Shown: positions 26,810-35,900 of the stretch, in pieces
Layout: each line of letters begins with the position of its first letter
Position numbering within the stretch: the first letter of the stretch is position 1
NCBI GenBank assembly: GCA_030653035.1
Contig: JAUSAB010000044.1
Span: forward strand, 1-55,781
Origin: Desulfocapsaceae bacterium
GTDB lineage: Bacteria > Desulfobacterota > Desulfobulbia > Desulfobulbales > Desulfocapsaceae
Length of the DNA stretch: 55,781 nt
Direction of reading: 5' to 3'
The notes under the pieces: generated by a model
Database searches by the model: none
What the model saw: only the letters and a program-made list of their open reading frames with translations
Told to the model about the DNA's origin: nothing
Position numbers and translations under genes: made by a program

Positions 26810-28159
26810 ATGAGCGACGCCCTTCTCAATATTGAAAAAATCGTCAATGGTGGATACGGCCTGGCCCGCCGGGCAAATGGCCAGATCGTCCTGATCCGGC
26901 ACGTCCTGCCGGGTGAAAGCGTCAGGGCTCGAATCCTCCTGGAGAAAAAAGGATTTGCCGAGGCTGCTGCCACCGAGATCCTGACGACCTCCCCCCACCG
27001 CGTCCCACCACCATGCCCGAAATACGGCACCTGTGGCGGTTGCGACCTCCAGTATTGCAACTATGAACAACAGCTCCAGATCAAAAAGGAGATTATTGTC
27101 GACCTGCTCCAGCGTTCCCCGCAAAGTGCGCTGCAACAAGCCGTTCCGCTGCTTGCTGCCCCCATCGCCTCACCACAGGTCTTCGGCTATCGCCAGCGGC
27201 TCCGGCTGCAAATAGATGAGAACAGACGACCGGGTTTCCGCCGGTTTCACACCCATCAATGCGTCCCGATCACAGAGTGCCTTTTGGCAAGAACTGAACT
27301 GAACAGGGCCTTGCAGCAACTCCAGGAGCAGTCGCCATTCCACAAGATACTGGCCTGCACAACCGAGCTGGAACTCCTGCTGAATTCGTCGAACGCAAGG
27401 GTAGTCTGCCTTTTCCACCTCTCGCGCAAACCGCGCCCCGCAGATATGAAACTGGCGGAAGCACTGGTGGCAACGCTCCCGGCAATCGAGAAAATAGAAT
27501 TTCACGGCCAGGATTTTCTGCCCTGCGGAGCGACCACCAAGGACAAAGAGAGTGGCAACAACGAATTATCTTTCCTGCTCCCTCCTTTCCCCGGCCATAC
27601 CGATAAACCAATCTCACTTGCCTGGGAAACAGGGGGATTCTGTCAGGTCAATCTGGCCCAGAACATCCAGCTCATCCAGACAGCTCTCGATTTCTGCCGG
27701 CCTGACGCAGAGACAACCGTTCTTGACCTGTTCTGCGGCATGGGCAATTTTTCCATCCCCCTGGCCCTACAATCAGCATCCCTACTGGGCATTGAGGGTC
27801 AAGGGTCGGCCATTCGCTGTGCCCGAAAAAACAGCGACCAAGCAAGCCTCACCAATACCCTGTTCGAGAAAAGCCCCATCCATACCCGTTGCCAGACACT
27901 GGCCGCAGAAGGGAAAATCTTTGACTGCGTCCTCATCGACCCGCCCAGACAAGGCGCCCCGGGACTTGCCCCTTACCTTGCAGCCCTCACCCGTAAACGG
28001 CTGGTCTATGTCTCCTGCGACCCAGCTACCCTGTGCCGGGACTTGGGCGAGCTCATTCAATCCGGCTTTACCATCAAAAAACTTCAACCCCTAGACATGT
28101 TCCCCCAGACCCATCATATCGAAACCGTCGCCTTACTTGAAAAGGGAACACATTATTAA
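26810..28159 (+). CDS. rlmD: 23S rRNA (uracil-C5)-methyltransferase RlmD/RumA family
   Basis: The 449-residue protein has an N-terminal TRAM domain (IEKIVNGGYGLAR...LPGE). An iron-sulfur cysteine set follows (C69-x5-C75-x2-C78). The methyltransferase domain has the AdoMet motif VLDLFCGMGNFSIPLA, the motif VLIDPPRQGAPGL, and the catalytic nucleophile Cys403 in YVSCDPATLCRDL. It methylates a uridine in rRNA (U1939 for RlmD); a tRNA-specific TrmA-like role is less likely given the Fe-S site. The gene is bracketed by two MITE copies, and a second diverged copy of its 3' end lies at 29317-29506. Confidence 0.93.
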   Translation: MSDALLNIEKIVNGGYGLARRANGQIVLIRHVLPGESVRARILLEKKGFAEAAATEILTTSPHRVPPPCPKYGTCGGCDLQYCNYEQQLQIKKEIIVDLLQRSPQSALQQAVPLLAAPIASPQVFGYRQRLRLQIDENRRPGFRRFHTHQCVPITECLLARTELNRALQQLQEQSPFHKILACTTELELLLNSSNARVVCLFHLSRKPRPADMKLAEALVATLPAIEKIEFHGQDFLPCGATTKDKESGNNELSFLLPPFPGHTDKPISLAWETGGFCQVNLAQNIQLIQTALDFCRPDAETTVLDLFCGMGNFSIPLALQSASLLGIEGQGSAIRCARKNSDQASLTNTLFEKSPIHTRCQTLAAEGKIFDCVLIDPPRQGAPGLAPYLAALTRKRLVYVSCDPATLCRDLGELIQSGFTIKKLQPLDMFPQTHHIETVALLEKGTHY

Positions 28160-28189
28160 GGAAACATTGAGACAAGGTGATATCTCTGT

Positions 28190-28376
28190 ATAAACCTGAA
28201 AACGGCAGTTAGACACGGTTGTCTTGCAATAACTTATTGTATTGCTAAGCTTTTCCCTCACCCAGACCCTCTCCCAAAAGGAGAGGGAGCTTTTGGCCCT
28301 TCTCCCTGAGGGACAAGGGCTGGGATGAGGGGGAGCTATATGTGTATTATGAGGCAACTGCCGTTTTTAGGATAAA
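28190..28376. mobile_element. MITE-like element, copy 2 (177 bp plus ATAAA flanks), inverted relative to copy 1
   Basis: Terminal inverted repeats CCTGAAAACGGCAGTT (28195-28210) and AACTGCCGTTTTTAGG (28356-28371) bound a 177-bp element with ATAAA immediately outside both ends. The interior is the reverse complement of copy 1's arm order, with CCTCTCCCAAAAGGAGAGG and TTCTCCCTGAGGGA hairpins. It begins 30 bases after the rlmD stop codon. The stretch from here to 28479 holds no gene. Confidence 0.85.
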
Positions 28377-28479
28377 TGATGGAGGCAAGTCTTTACTCTT
28401 GAATAATTAGTAAAATACCCACCAAATGGGAAAAAGGCCGTTGTGAAGATTTAAAGTTTTGTGATGCCCCCGAGAATAA

Positions 28480-28896
28480 TCACCAAGGATTGATCAAGGT
28501 AACTCCACTAATTTCCATATCTGTAGTATTTCTTGTTACCACAGCAAGACCGTATGAAATGCCTGCGGCAGCTATCAGGCCGTCGATAGCTGGCATGGAT
28601 TTACCTGATAATTCTGACTGAGCTTGAATTCTCCCCCAAATTATTGCAGTCTGAATATCGTAATTAAGTATTCTCTCTTTGAATCTTTCTTCAAGTTCGT
28701 AACGTACCCAGTCATGCATTTTTTCTTTCTTTTTACTATCTGGTAACTTTTCGATTCCTTTGTGGATTTCGCCGATAGTCAAGACACTAATATAAAGACT
28801 GGCTTCTTCTGCTTTTGCAATCCATTGCACAACTTTGGTGTTAGGATTTTTTTTTATTAACTCAGAAATGACGCAGGTATCTAATAAATAATTCAT
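28480..28896 (-). CDS. vapC: PIN-domain toxin, VapC/FitB type
   Basis: The 138-residue protein is a PIN-domain ribonuclease. The acidic metal-binding residues sit in the usual places: Asp6 in YLLDTCVIS, Glu in IHKGIEKL, Asp in PAIDGLIAA, and the final Asp in TRNTTDMEI. VapC toxins cleave RNA, often tRNA, when the antitoxin is lost. Its ATG overlaps the stop of the Phd-family antitoxin gene by 4 bases, the standard coupled arrangement. It is AT-richer than rlmD and lies in a rearranged patch, consistent with acquisition. Confidence 0.93.
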   Translation of the reverse strand: MNYLLDTCVISELIKKNPNTKVVQWIAKAEEASLYISVLTIGEIHKGIEKLPDSKKKEKMHDWVRYELEERFKERILNYDIQTAIIWGRIQAQSELSGKSMPAIDGLIAAAGISYGLAVVTRNTTDMEISGVTLINPW

Positions 28897-29147
28897 AGCT
28901 CGATACCTCTCGGTACTTCTTTACTTCTTGCCAGGTCCAAGTCTTCTTTTGCCAGTGGAGAGCTTTGAAAAAATTTCACCAAGTTGGTTTTGGGTTTTAT
29001 TAATTTTTTATACTCGTCTATTGACAGAACAACGACTGCGTCTTTGCCGTGTTTCGTGACAACCTGCGGGCCATTATGTTGTGCCCTATCAACCAGGCTA
29101 CTGAACCTGCTCTTTGCATCCTGTAATTGCCAATAGTTTTCCATCAT
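28893..29147 (-). CDS. Type II antitoxin, Phd/YefM family
   Basis: An 84-residue protein with the Phd/YefM N-terminal fold, visible as WQLQDAKSRFSSLVDRA, GPQVVTKHGKDAVVVLS and IDEYKKL. The charged C-terminal tail would wrap the toxin. It binds the promoter as autorepressor and neutralises the PIN toxin encoded immediately downstream. Pairing of Phd-type antitoxins with PIN toxins is common. Confidence 0.92.
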   Translation of the reverse strand: MMENYWQLQDAKSRFSSLVDRAQHNGPQVVTKHGKDAVVVLSIDEYKKLIKPKTNLVKFFQSSPLAKEDLDLARSKEVPRGIEL

Positions 29148-29316
29148 GACCCCTTATCTTTTTTCTGACTAGTCTGTCTACAAATTAACCCTTAGGTTAT
29201 GTAGTGTCAATGTTTTTCCCTGAAAGGAATTAACGGAAATACTGGAGAAGAGGATACCCCCTTACAGCAAGCGACCTAAAAGTCATTTCCGACTAAGGTA
29301 AAACACTCCAACATCC

Positions 29317-29506
29317 TCGCCACCTTGCCACCCTCACCCGAAAACGGTTGGCCTATGTCTCCTGCGACCCAGCCACCCTGTGCCAGGACTTGAGCGAACT
29401 GACCTGCTCTGACGTTACCATCAAAAAGCTTCAACCCGTGGACATGTTCCCCCAGACCCATCATATCGAAACCGTCGCCTTACTTGAAAAGGAAATACAT
29501 TATTGA
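29317..29506 (+). pseudogene. Diverged 3'-end duplicate of rlmD
   Basis: From about 29317 the sequence matches the last ~190 bases of rlmD at roughly 85-88% by eye. There is one exactly shared block of about 50 bases that includes GACATGTTCCCCCAGACCCA. The frame TRKRLAYVSCDPATLCQDLS is uninterrupted to TGA at 29504-29506, including the catalytic-Cys region. There is no start, TRAM domain or Fe-S motif. The match continues some 25 bases past the stop and then ends. The MITE seen after the intact gene is absent here. Confidence 0.85.
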
Positions 29507-29571
29507 GAAGACATTAAGACGAAAAATTTCTCTTGAACCTCTTACAAAAGTTCATTTCAACTAATGCAGGA

Positions 29572-29623
29572 AATAAAAGAGGCGGATTTATTTTTTAATA
29601 AATCCGCCTCTTTTATTCTATTT
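29572..29623. terminator. Strong bidirectional rho-independent terminator
   Basis: A perfect 19-bp stem (AATAAAAGAGGCGGATTTA / TAAATCCGCCTCTTTTATT) with an 8-nt T/A-rich loop. The strand-symmetric A/T tails let it stop the minus-strand pilin operon that ends at 29700 and also plus-strand transcription from the rlmD side. Confidence 0.88.
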
Positions 29624-29699
29624 TTTTAAAACCGGGGAGCATCTCTAATCCTTCCTCATTATTCACGCTTACTCCTAACCCAAGGAGGCAGTTCTCTTT

Positions 29700-30395
29700 T
29701 TAATAAACATATATTGACGACAGTCTGGCGTTTTCTTGTGCGCTAACACTCTGGGCCTGAATTCCAGTCTGATATAGATAGGGGATGTGTGGCGGCGTAG
29801 TGGTACCACTGTTATTGTTGACCACCCCCCCACCCATCAAGACGTTTGTTGATACGCCGCTGTTACCGCGACTTGTACTTAATATGGCGGTGTTCACAAC
29901 CATATTGGGGCTTGGCGCCACAGCTGGAAAGGTCAGGGTCGCATCCGGGTTATTAGCAGGATACCCACCAACACCAAGACTACCAGTCGTCGTGAGTTTT
30001 GTGGTAAAATTGGGGTTGAGAGCGGCCAAAATTCCGCCGTACGTCCCCATGGAGGCCAGGGTAGCACCTCCCACCCCTCTTTGGATAATTTCCTTGGCAA
30101 AAAAATTCAGGCCGCCATGAGCAGATTCCAACGCCGCCTGATAGCGATTCTTTGAGCCGCTCGTCCAAATACCGGTTCCTGCCATATAGAGGAGAGACCC
30201 TATCATGAGCATACCAACAAGCCCCAAAATCAAAGCCATGACCAATGCTACTCCTCTTTCACTTCCAAGTATTGATGGCGCTGCAGGCAAGCGAAGCGCA
30301 GCCCGGACTCCGAAGAGCCGTACTACTGTTATAGACCTGAGTGTTCTTTTGCTTTCTGCAGGACCAGCAGATATTATTTGATTAATCAGCAACAT
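29700..30395 (-). CDS. pilX: Type IV pilus minor pilin, PilX-like
   Basis: About 231 residues, with a PilX-type hydrophobic N-terminal helix in RGVALVMALILGLVGMLMI followed by a low-complexity Gly/Asn/Thr-rich body. I chose the ATG at 30395, which has GGAGGAAGG upstream. A second ATG at 30419 overlaps the pilW stop (ATGA) but lacks a ribosome site. The leader before the hydrophobic helix is about 40 residues, longer than usual, and contains an unusual Arg/Leu-rich stretch (SITVVRLFGVRAALRLPA) that looks inserted. It is last in the minor-pilin operon. Confidence 0.75.
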   Translation of the reverse strand: MLLINQIISAGPAESKRTLRSITVVRLFGVRAALRLPAAPSILGSERGVALVMALILGLVGMLMIGSLLYMAGTGIWTSGSKNRYQAALESAHGGLNFFAKEIIQRGVGGATLASMGTYGGILAALNPNFTTKLTTTGSLGVGGYPANNPDATLTFPAVAPSPNMVVNTAILSTSRGNSGVSTNVLMGGGVVNNNSGTTTPPHIPYLYQTGIQAQSVSAQENARLSSIYVY

Positions 30396-30415
30396 ACGGC
30401 CTTCCTCCATATTGG

Positions 30416-31630
30416 TCATTGTAAATTTCTGGGCGTCACCGCCAGACTATATACCTTCCAGTGGTAGTTGACCCAGGTTAAGCCGATGTTTGGGAGTGTG
30501 CTTACGTCAAACGTCCGGCCTGCATTCGCCTGCAAGGTAACTCCGTCTGCGGCTACTTCGCCTACATTAATTGTGGGAAGACCATACGTGTAGGTACGAT
30601 CTATACCCCCTTCATGGGTAAGCACATAACACCGCATGGCTTTCACCTGGGTCCGGATCTGCTGGGCTGTCATACCGGCAAGCCCACTGGCATTGGCTCT
30701 CGCATCCACCCCCCCGTCGCCATTGGTGTCCAGATAATAGACCACCTGGAAATCGGCAACACAGTCCACAATGGGCAAAATATCATCAAAATTATTGTCG
30801 CTCTGGTTCAGCACTGCCTTGCTCAGAGTTCCTGTGCCTGGCGCACAGTGGGCTGACACAGCGGCATTGGCGGCATTGTTGACATAATAATCGGTGCGAT
30901 TGAATGGTCTTCGTGGGGCTACTACTGGGTTATTGTCAACAAGCCCGTAGAGGATATAGCGTTCACCGTCGGGGTCGTTGGCCGTTGCCGGCGGGGCAAA
31001 GGCATCCAAAGCTATTGATGTCGGCTTGGCGTAGAAATTATTCAAGCCCGCACCATCAAGGACAAGCTGGCGATTTTCTCCGGGGCTGACCTCGGTGCGG
31101 ATGACGATTACCCAATCATTGGCAACATCAAAAGGATCGACGCCCAGAGATTGAGGGGATGCGAGATGTGCGGCATCCCGTCCCAACCAACCCCATTTTT
31201 GGCCGGTAACGCCACGGGCCACATTCAAGGCCTTGATTGCCAGATAGTCAGAGCCATTATTAAGACCGATGGCCGTGGCATCCTCACTGCTCAGCGCCCT
31301 TGGTACTGCTTTAGTAAGTGCATCATTCGTCGTAGCAGGCGCAACCGGCGCAACCGGCTCAAAATAAGGATCGGGCACTACTCCGGCCGGAAACATCCAG
31401 GGCAGACCAAAGCCGGCATGTTCAAGGTCCGCCCGCAGCAATTCCAGGCCGACTCCTGTTTCAATCTTCGTTTCCCCAACGCGCCATTGTTGAGAGCTTG
31501 TTTGCATAACCGGGATAAAGCTGCTAAACACCATGGCCATCATGATTCCCAAAAGAGCCATATAAAGTATCAACTCTACCAGGGAGAAGCCGGATTCTCC
31601 CCGGCGCAAAGTTTTACCGTGCTGTTCCAT
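30416..31630 (-). CDS. pilW: Type IV pilus minor pilin, PilW-like
   Basis: The 404-residue protein has a class III prepilin leader: residues ESG then FSLVELILYMALLGIMMAMV, with cleavage expected between Gly and Phe and the conserved Glu at +5. The long C-terminal body fits the PilW family. AAGGGGTAGAC precedes the ATG. It probably joins the initiation complex at the pilus tip with the neighbouring PilV, PilX, FimT and PilY1 proteins. Confidence 0.87.
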   Translation of the reverse strand: MEQHGKTLRRGESGFSLVELILYMALLGIMMAMVFSSFIPVMQTSSQQWRVGETKIETGVGLELLRADLEHAGFGLPWMFPAGVVPDPYFEPVAPVAPATTNDALTKAVPRALSSEDATAIGLNNGSDYLAIKALNVARGVTGQKWGWLGRDAAHLASPQSLGVDPFDVANDWVIVIRTEVSPGENRQLVLDGAGLNNFYAKPTSIALDAFAPPATANDPDGERYILYGLVDNNPVVAPRRPFNRTDYYVNNAANAAVSAHCAPGTGTLSKAVLNQSDNNFDDILPIVDCVADFQVVYYLDTNGDGGVDARANASGLAGMTAQQIRTQVKAMRCYVLTHEGGIDRTYTYGLPTINVGEVAADGVTLQANAGRTFDVSTLPNIGLTWVNYHWKVYSLAVTPRNLQ

Positions 31631-31750
31631 GTCTACCCCTTAATAATGATGTCGTCGCCCCAAAAGGCGCTCCCGCATCAGTTGTCACAGTGTAACTCTG
31701 ATTTTTCGTCAGCAACCTTGTTACTTTTCCTTTTTTATCAAGACCATCAA

Positions 31751-32218
31751 TTAATCACTGCGCACTAATATTGTGCTTAAAGACACCTGGCGATTCATGC
31801 CGGTTTCCGGCAAAGCCCCCCCGACCTGGCCGGGTTCATTCCAGCCTACGGCCACATCAACGCGTTTAAGCGCGGTAGCCGTAGTCGCCAGATCGGTGAT
31901 TTGCGTTGCTCGAGCAAAAGTCATTACCCCCCCGCGGATATTGACTAACAAATTAGGGGTAAGGGTCCAATTCGGCCATGTTTGTATCAGGTTAGGCGCG
32001 GCAGCGACAGTAAACTGTTCTCCCTTCAATCGGTTCAAATCATCTGTCGCCAGCCTGAGAGCCTCGTCACGCACCACATTCCCTCTGTTGACCCGAAGGG
32101 TCTGGATAAGCCCCGCGGCCACCCCCAACATGACCACCATGAAGACAAGCAGGGCAATCAAGATTTCCACCAGGGTAAAACCCCGTTGCCGGTGTAATTG
32201 CTGTTTATTGTTCGACAC
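31751..32218 (-). CDS. pilV: Type IV pilus minor pilin, PilV-like
   Basis: A 155-residue prepilin with the cleavage site in RQRG|FTLVEILIALLVFMVV and Glu at +5. I start it at GTG 32218 because GAGGAGG lies 5-6 bases upstream and the leader length becomes normal; a longer open frame reaches 32266. The size and the body (DEALRLATDDLNRLKGEQF) fit PilV. A 120-base gap without recognisable features separates it from pilW. Confidence 0.83.
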   Translation of the reverse strand: MSNNKQQLHRQRGFTLVEILIALLVFMVVMLGVAAGLIQTLRVNRGNVVRDEALRLATDDLNRLKGEQFTVAAAPNLIQTWPNWTLTPNLLVNIRGGVMTFARATQITDLATTATALKRVDVAVGWNEPGQVGGALPETGMNRQVSLSTILVRSD

Positions 32219-32269
32219 AACGACCTCCTCCTCATTATCGGGGTGGGGCAATAGCCCAAGGTTCATTCA

Positions 32270-32803
32270 TTATTGCTGGACACACTGTAGTGCTGCTACC
32301 GGTTGGGTTGGATCCCAACTACCCATATTGATGCGGGTTACCGCGACCGCGATACAATCCACGCCAGGTGAGGCATTCGGGGAATAACCAGTAATGCGAA
32401 GAGTCTGGATATTGTTGGTCATACCCCTTCTATCGAAAATAATCGTCACGGGAAGAATAATTGGCACAGGAGGGTTCCCGCCAACATTTGAGTTCAAGGT
32501 AAATCGGGGATATGGCCGCGGACCTGTCGTAGTATCAACCCCAATATCAACAATGCCGTTGTTATTGACATCCTGCCAGACTTGCACCGCATTGGCCGAT
32601 AATGTAACCAAACGCGAGGTGTTGGTAGTTGTCGCATCGTTTCTGGCCCTCATCAAAATGGAGTGAATCTCCTTTGTGTAGGATTCCACCGTATATTTAT
32701 CATTCCACTGGGTGAAACTCAGGGATACTATTGCCATAATGATCCCGATTATGCCAACAACAACCATGAGCTCAACCAATGTAAAGCCGGATTGGGCCTT
32801 CAT
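32270..32803 (-). CDS. fimT: Type IV pilus minor pilin, FimT/GspH-like
   Basis: 177 residues with a short prepilin leader, MKAQSG|FTLVELMVVVGIIG, and the GspH/FimT pattern of a soluble beta domain with RARNDATTTN after the helix. The start at 32803 gives a six-residue leader, and GAGGCGG lies upstream. It follows pilY1 and precedes pilV, consistent with a minor-pilin priming complex. Confidence 0.85.
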   Translation of the reverse strand: MKAQSGFTLVELMVVVGIIGIIMAIVSLSFTQWNDKYTVESYTKEIHSILMRARNDATTTNTSRLVTLSANAVQVWQDVNNNGIVDIGVDTTTGPRPYPRFTLNSNVGGNPPVPIILPVTIIFDRRGMTNNIQTLRITGYSPNASPGVDCIAVAVTRINMGSWDPTQPVAALQCVQQ

Positions 32804-32849
32804 CGTGTCCCGCCTCAAATGGAAATGAACTTTTTCGCCCATTTGCGTT

Positions 32850-32882
32850 GTTGCGCTCCGGTGTGTCATACCGGGGCGCAAC
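32850..32882. repeat. Intergenic hairpin between pilY1 and fimT
   Basis: GTTGCGCTCCGGT and ACCGGGGCGCAAC form a 13-bp stem with one mismatch or wobble position and a 7-nt loop. There is no T-run. In an operon this could be an mRNA-stabilising or attenuating structure that sets pilY1 and minor pilin ratios. Confidence 0.6.
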
Positions 32883-32925
32883 CCATTATTAGTTTGGACG
32901 CAGGTTGGTCTTGCCGCTGCCATTC

Positions 32926-35900
32926 TCATTGTTCCTGCACATGCATGAATTTTTTTATCGGATCTGGATTTTTGATCACCATAAGGCCCTGGCCTGTTGG
33001 TGGAATCCCCTCGAATCCAAGACTGCGACGCTTCCCCTTTTGGCTGAGTACTGTCGGGTCGGACAGGCTTAACTCCTTGATCTCGCCGGTGGATACCTGC
33101 ACCAGAGCTTTCCCTTGCATGAGATAAGTCACTTGGCCCCCGGTTTTATAATCCAGTGCCCAGAGATAGGTGGTACCGCCATAACCGCAGATATCGGATG
33201 TAGGTGCAAAACTCAGGAAAAATATGGCACCAAGTGTGTCTGGTGTGGGGTTTGAAATCACGCGCTCCGAACCCTTTGGTGAAACTGCGGGATCAAGGTT
33301 AACATACCAGCCTTTCTGTGCGGCCGTTAATGCTAATGTCCCGCAGGATTCTCCACTTGTACAATCGGCTGCTGTAGTGCACGGGTTCCCTGACGAGGAG
33401 CACACTGTCGTCACCGTTGTCTGATTTTTAAGGTCTGTCAATGCCAATGGAGTGCAGGTAGCAGCTATGCTGTTGCTCACTGCATCAAAGCAAGGTTCTT
33501 GAATGCCGAACAACTTGCGTTGCGTGTTCAGATCATCCTGTTTATAAAAATATCGGCCTTCAGCAAAATAGAGCCAGAGTTTTCCGTTTATCCGATCAAC
33601 AAGATTAGCCACAGAAGTGGTAACCGGCCCTATACTATCTATTACCTTACTCTCAGTCCAGTTGGCAGGGTCGATATCGTCATTGATTACGAGTCGCAGC
33701 ACCCCGCCGCTGGTGGTATTATTGACATAGCCGATGTAAACGACATCATCATTATAATTACCGCTAACGCTTGGCTTATCCTTTTCCAGGTCAAGCGAAC
33801 CGGTAGAGAGGGAGCCTGCAAAGGCATTGGCAATGCCGGTGTCGATGGTGCGTAGCAGTGTTCCTGTCTTGAGATCAAGCACAAAGAGTTTCAGGGTTTT
33901 GTTTGAAGTACCCTTGAAATCCCTACTGGTAATGGGGCCGGTTGATCCTGAAGCCAGGATGGCGAACCATCGGCCATTAGTGTTAATGCAATGCCCTTTT
34001 GTGGCAGTATCTACGCAATCGTTGTCCGTAGTACATACATCATTGCTGATTGCGCACCGTTTATCGGTGCCGCCTGCCCTGACAATCGCCGGACCGACAT
34101 TGGTGACCCCAAGGTCAGGATTACTAAACTCCCACAATAGCGTAGGATTGTCCTGCGCAGTCACATCAAGGGCGAAGTATGACGACCAACCCACTGAGTC
34201 GGCACCCACGGTCAGGGGTGTTTTGACACAAGCAGCGTCCGCAATACTGCTCGTAGCCCCGCCTATTCCCATACTGCTTATCACGATACTTCGCCAAGTT
34301 GTCTTGTCCAAATCCAGATTACCGCTTGCAACGGTAGTTTGTTTCGGACAATCCCAATAATCGGCACTGGTACAGGTAGAAGTCTTGTTTATGCTTGTAT
34401 CCGTCATAATCACCGGGCCGTCCGCCATGTAAATATGACAGTAGTCAGACTTGGAGAGATATTGGAGATAAGGAAGGACATTTTTAGGGATAAATGCCCA
34501 GCTTTCGGTGCCGATACCGCCACTGCCGGCAGCACCTTCAAGCTTTCCAGCTTCATACCAGTTTCTCCCGGTCCAATTCTGAAGGATTTTACCAAGCCTG
34601 AAGGCGTGGAACATACCATCATTGGCACCGACAAAGACACGTTGTCTGTCCTTGTAATCAAGGCTGGTGATAAAGTCTTTGTATGTCTGGTCTCCGTAAC
34701 CAAATGGCGAAGCGAGATTAAAATTGTTTGAAGGGCTCGGCCCCATAATGCGAGGTGTTGAGGAAATGATATCCCCCAACTTCCAGGCATGCTCTTCTTC
34801 CGCACAGTTGCCGCCACCTCCGGTACAATCCGCGTTGACATTGCAGGCCATTCTGCTTATGGAACACACCTTCAATTTCGCGATCCTGTTTCTGGGTGCC
34901 ACACATGTGTCACCCACCCCGCAATTAGCATCCGTAGAGCATGGTGTCCTTCCAGCCAAGCAGAGCTTCTCAAGGCAACCCACAGTGCCGCAGACACATC
35001 CTTCCCCGGCTGCGTCCACACAATCGTCCCCGCGAACATAACTGATGGTTGCATTGGCCGAGGCGGCGCTCACAGTCTGGCCCAAATAATCATCAAGCGC
35101 GGCACTGTTTGTCGTGTCGAACGGGATAAGGCTTGAGCCATTTATCGAGGTTTTGAGAATTCTGGCGGATGGTGGTGCCCACCAGAGATTAAGGCCGGCC
35201 CTCCAGATCGCCTTGGCATCCTCTATAGGAATATTACCCTTATTTATATCGGCAGTACCGTTGCCATCAGTGTCTTCGAACCGGGCAGCTAATGTTTTCT
35301 GCTGTCCTGCATCGAAATAGAAGTTTGTGATGTAATCGCTTGTAAGGTTGAGCAGGGTAAAGGCGCTGTCATCTCTGATCGTGTCCTCCCGGATTTGGGA
35401 GGAAGCGAAGAACGGGTCCATATAATACCAGTAATTCATCAGGTCGCTTGTCCAGGTAATATCGGCGGAGGAGACAAAGGAACGACTGGGATAAAAAAGT
35501 GATTGGACAAGTGTGGCTCCGCTCCCTTCGCTGGAACTCAATACCGAGACCGCCGTGCTTGACGCCGCTCTTTTTACGATTTCATAAATCGCTTGTTTGA
35601 TATTCTTCGCCAGAGCATAACCGTCATTCCCTTCATAATAGGTGATGGGATCATCCGTACCATCAGAAGAGATCACACCGTCGCCGTTGGAATCCCTGTA
35701 ACACTCCGCCGGTCTTGTTGTACAATCGGGCTTATTGTTGTAGTTGCCGACACTGTCTTTGAGGTCCTCAAACCCGCCATAAATGGCAGCATCCTTGAGC
35801 AATGCCGAGCCGGAGCCAAACATGTAAACAGGATAGAGATAGACATTCTGTGTGCCAGGCAGGCTTTGTCGCCAGGTACTCGGCACATCAGTCTCTGTCC

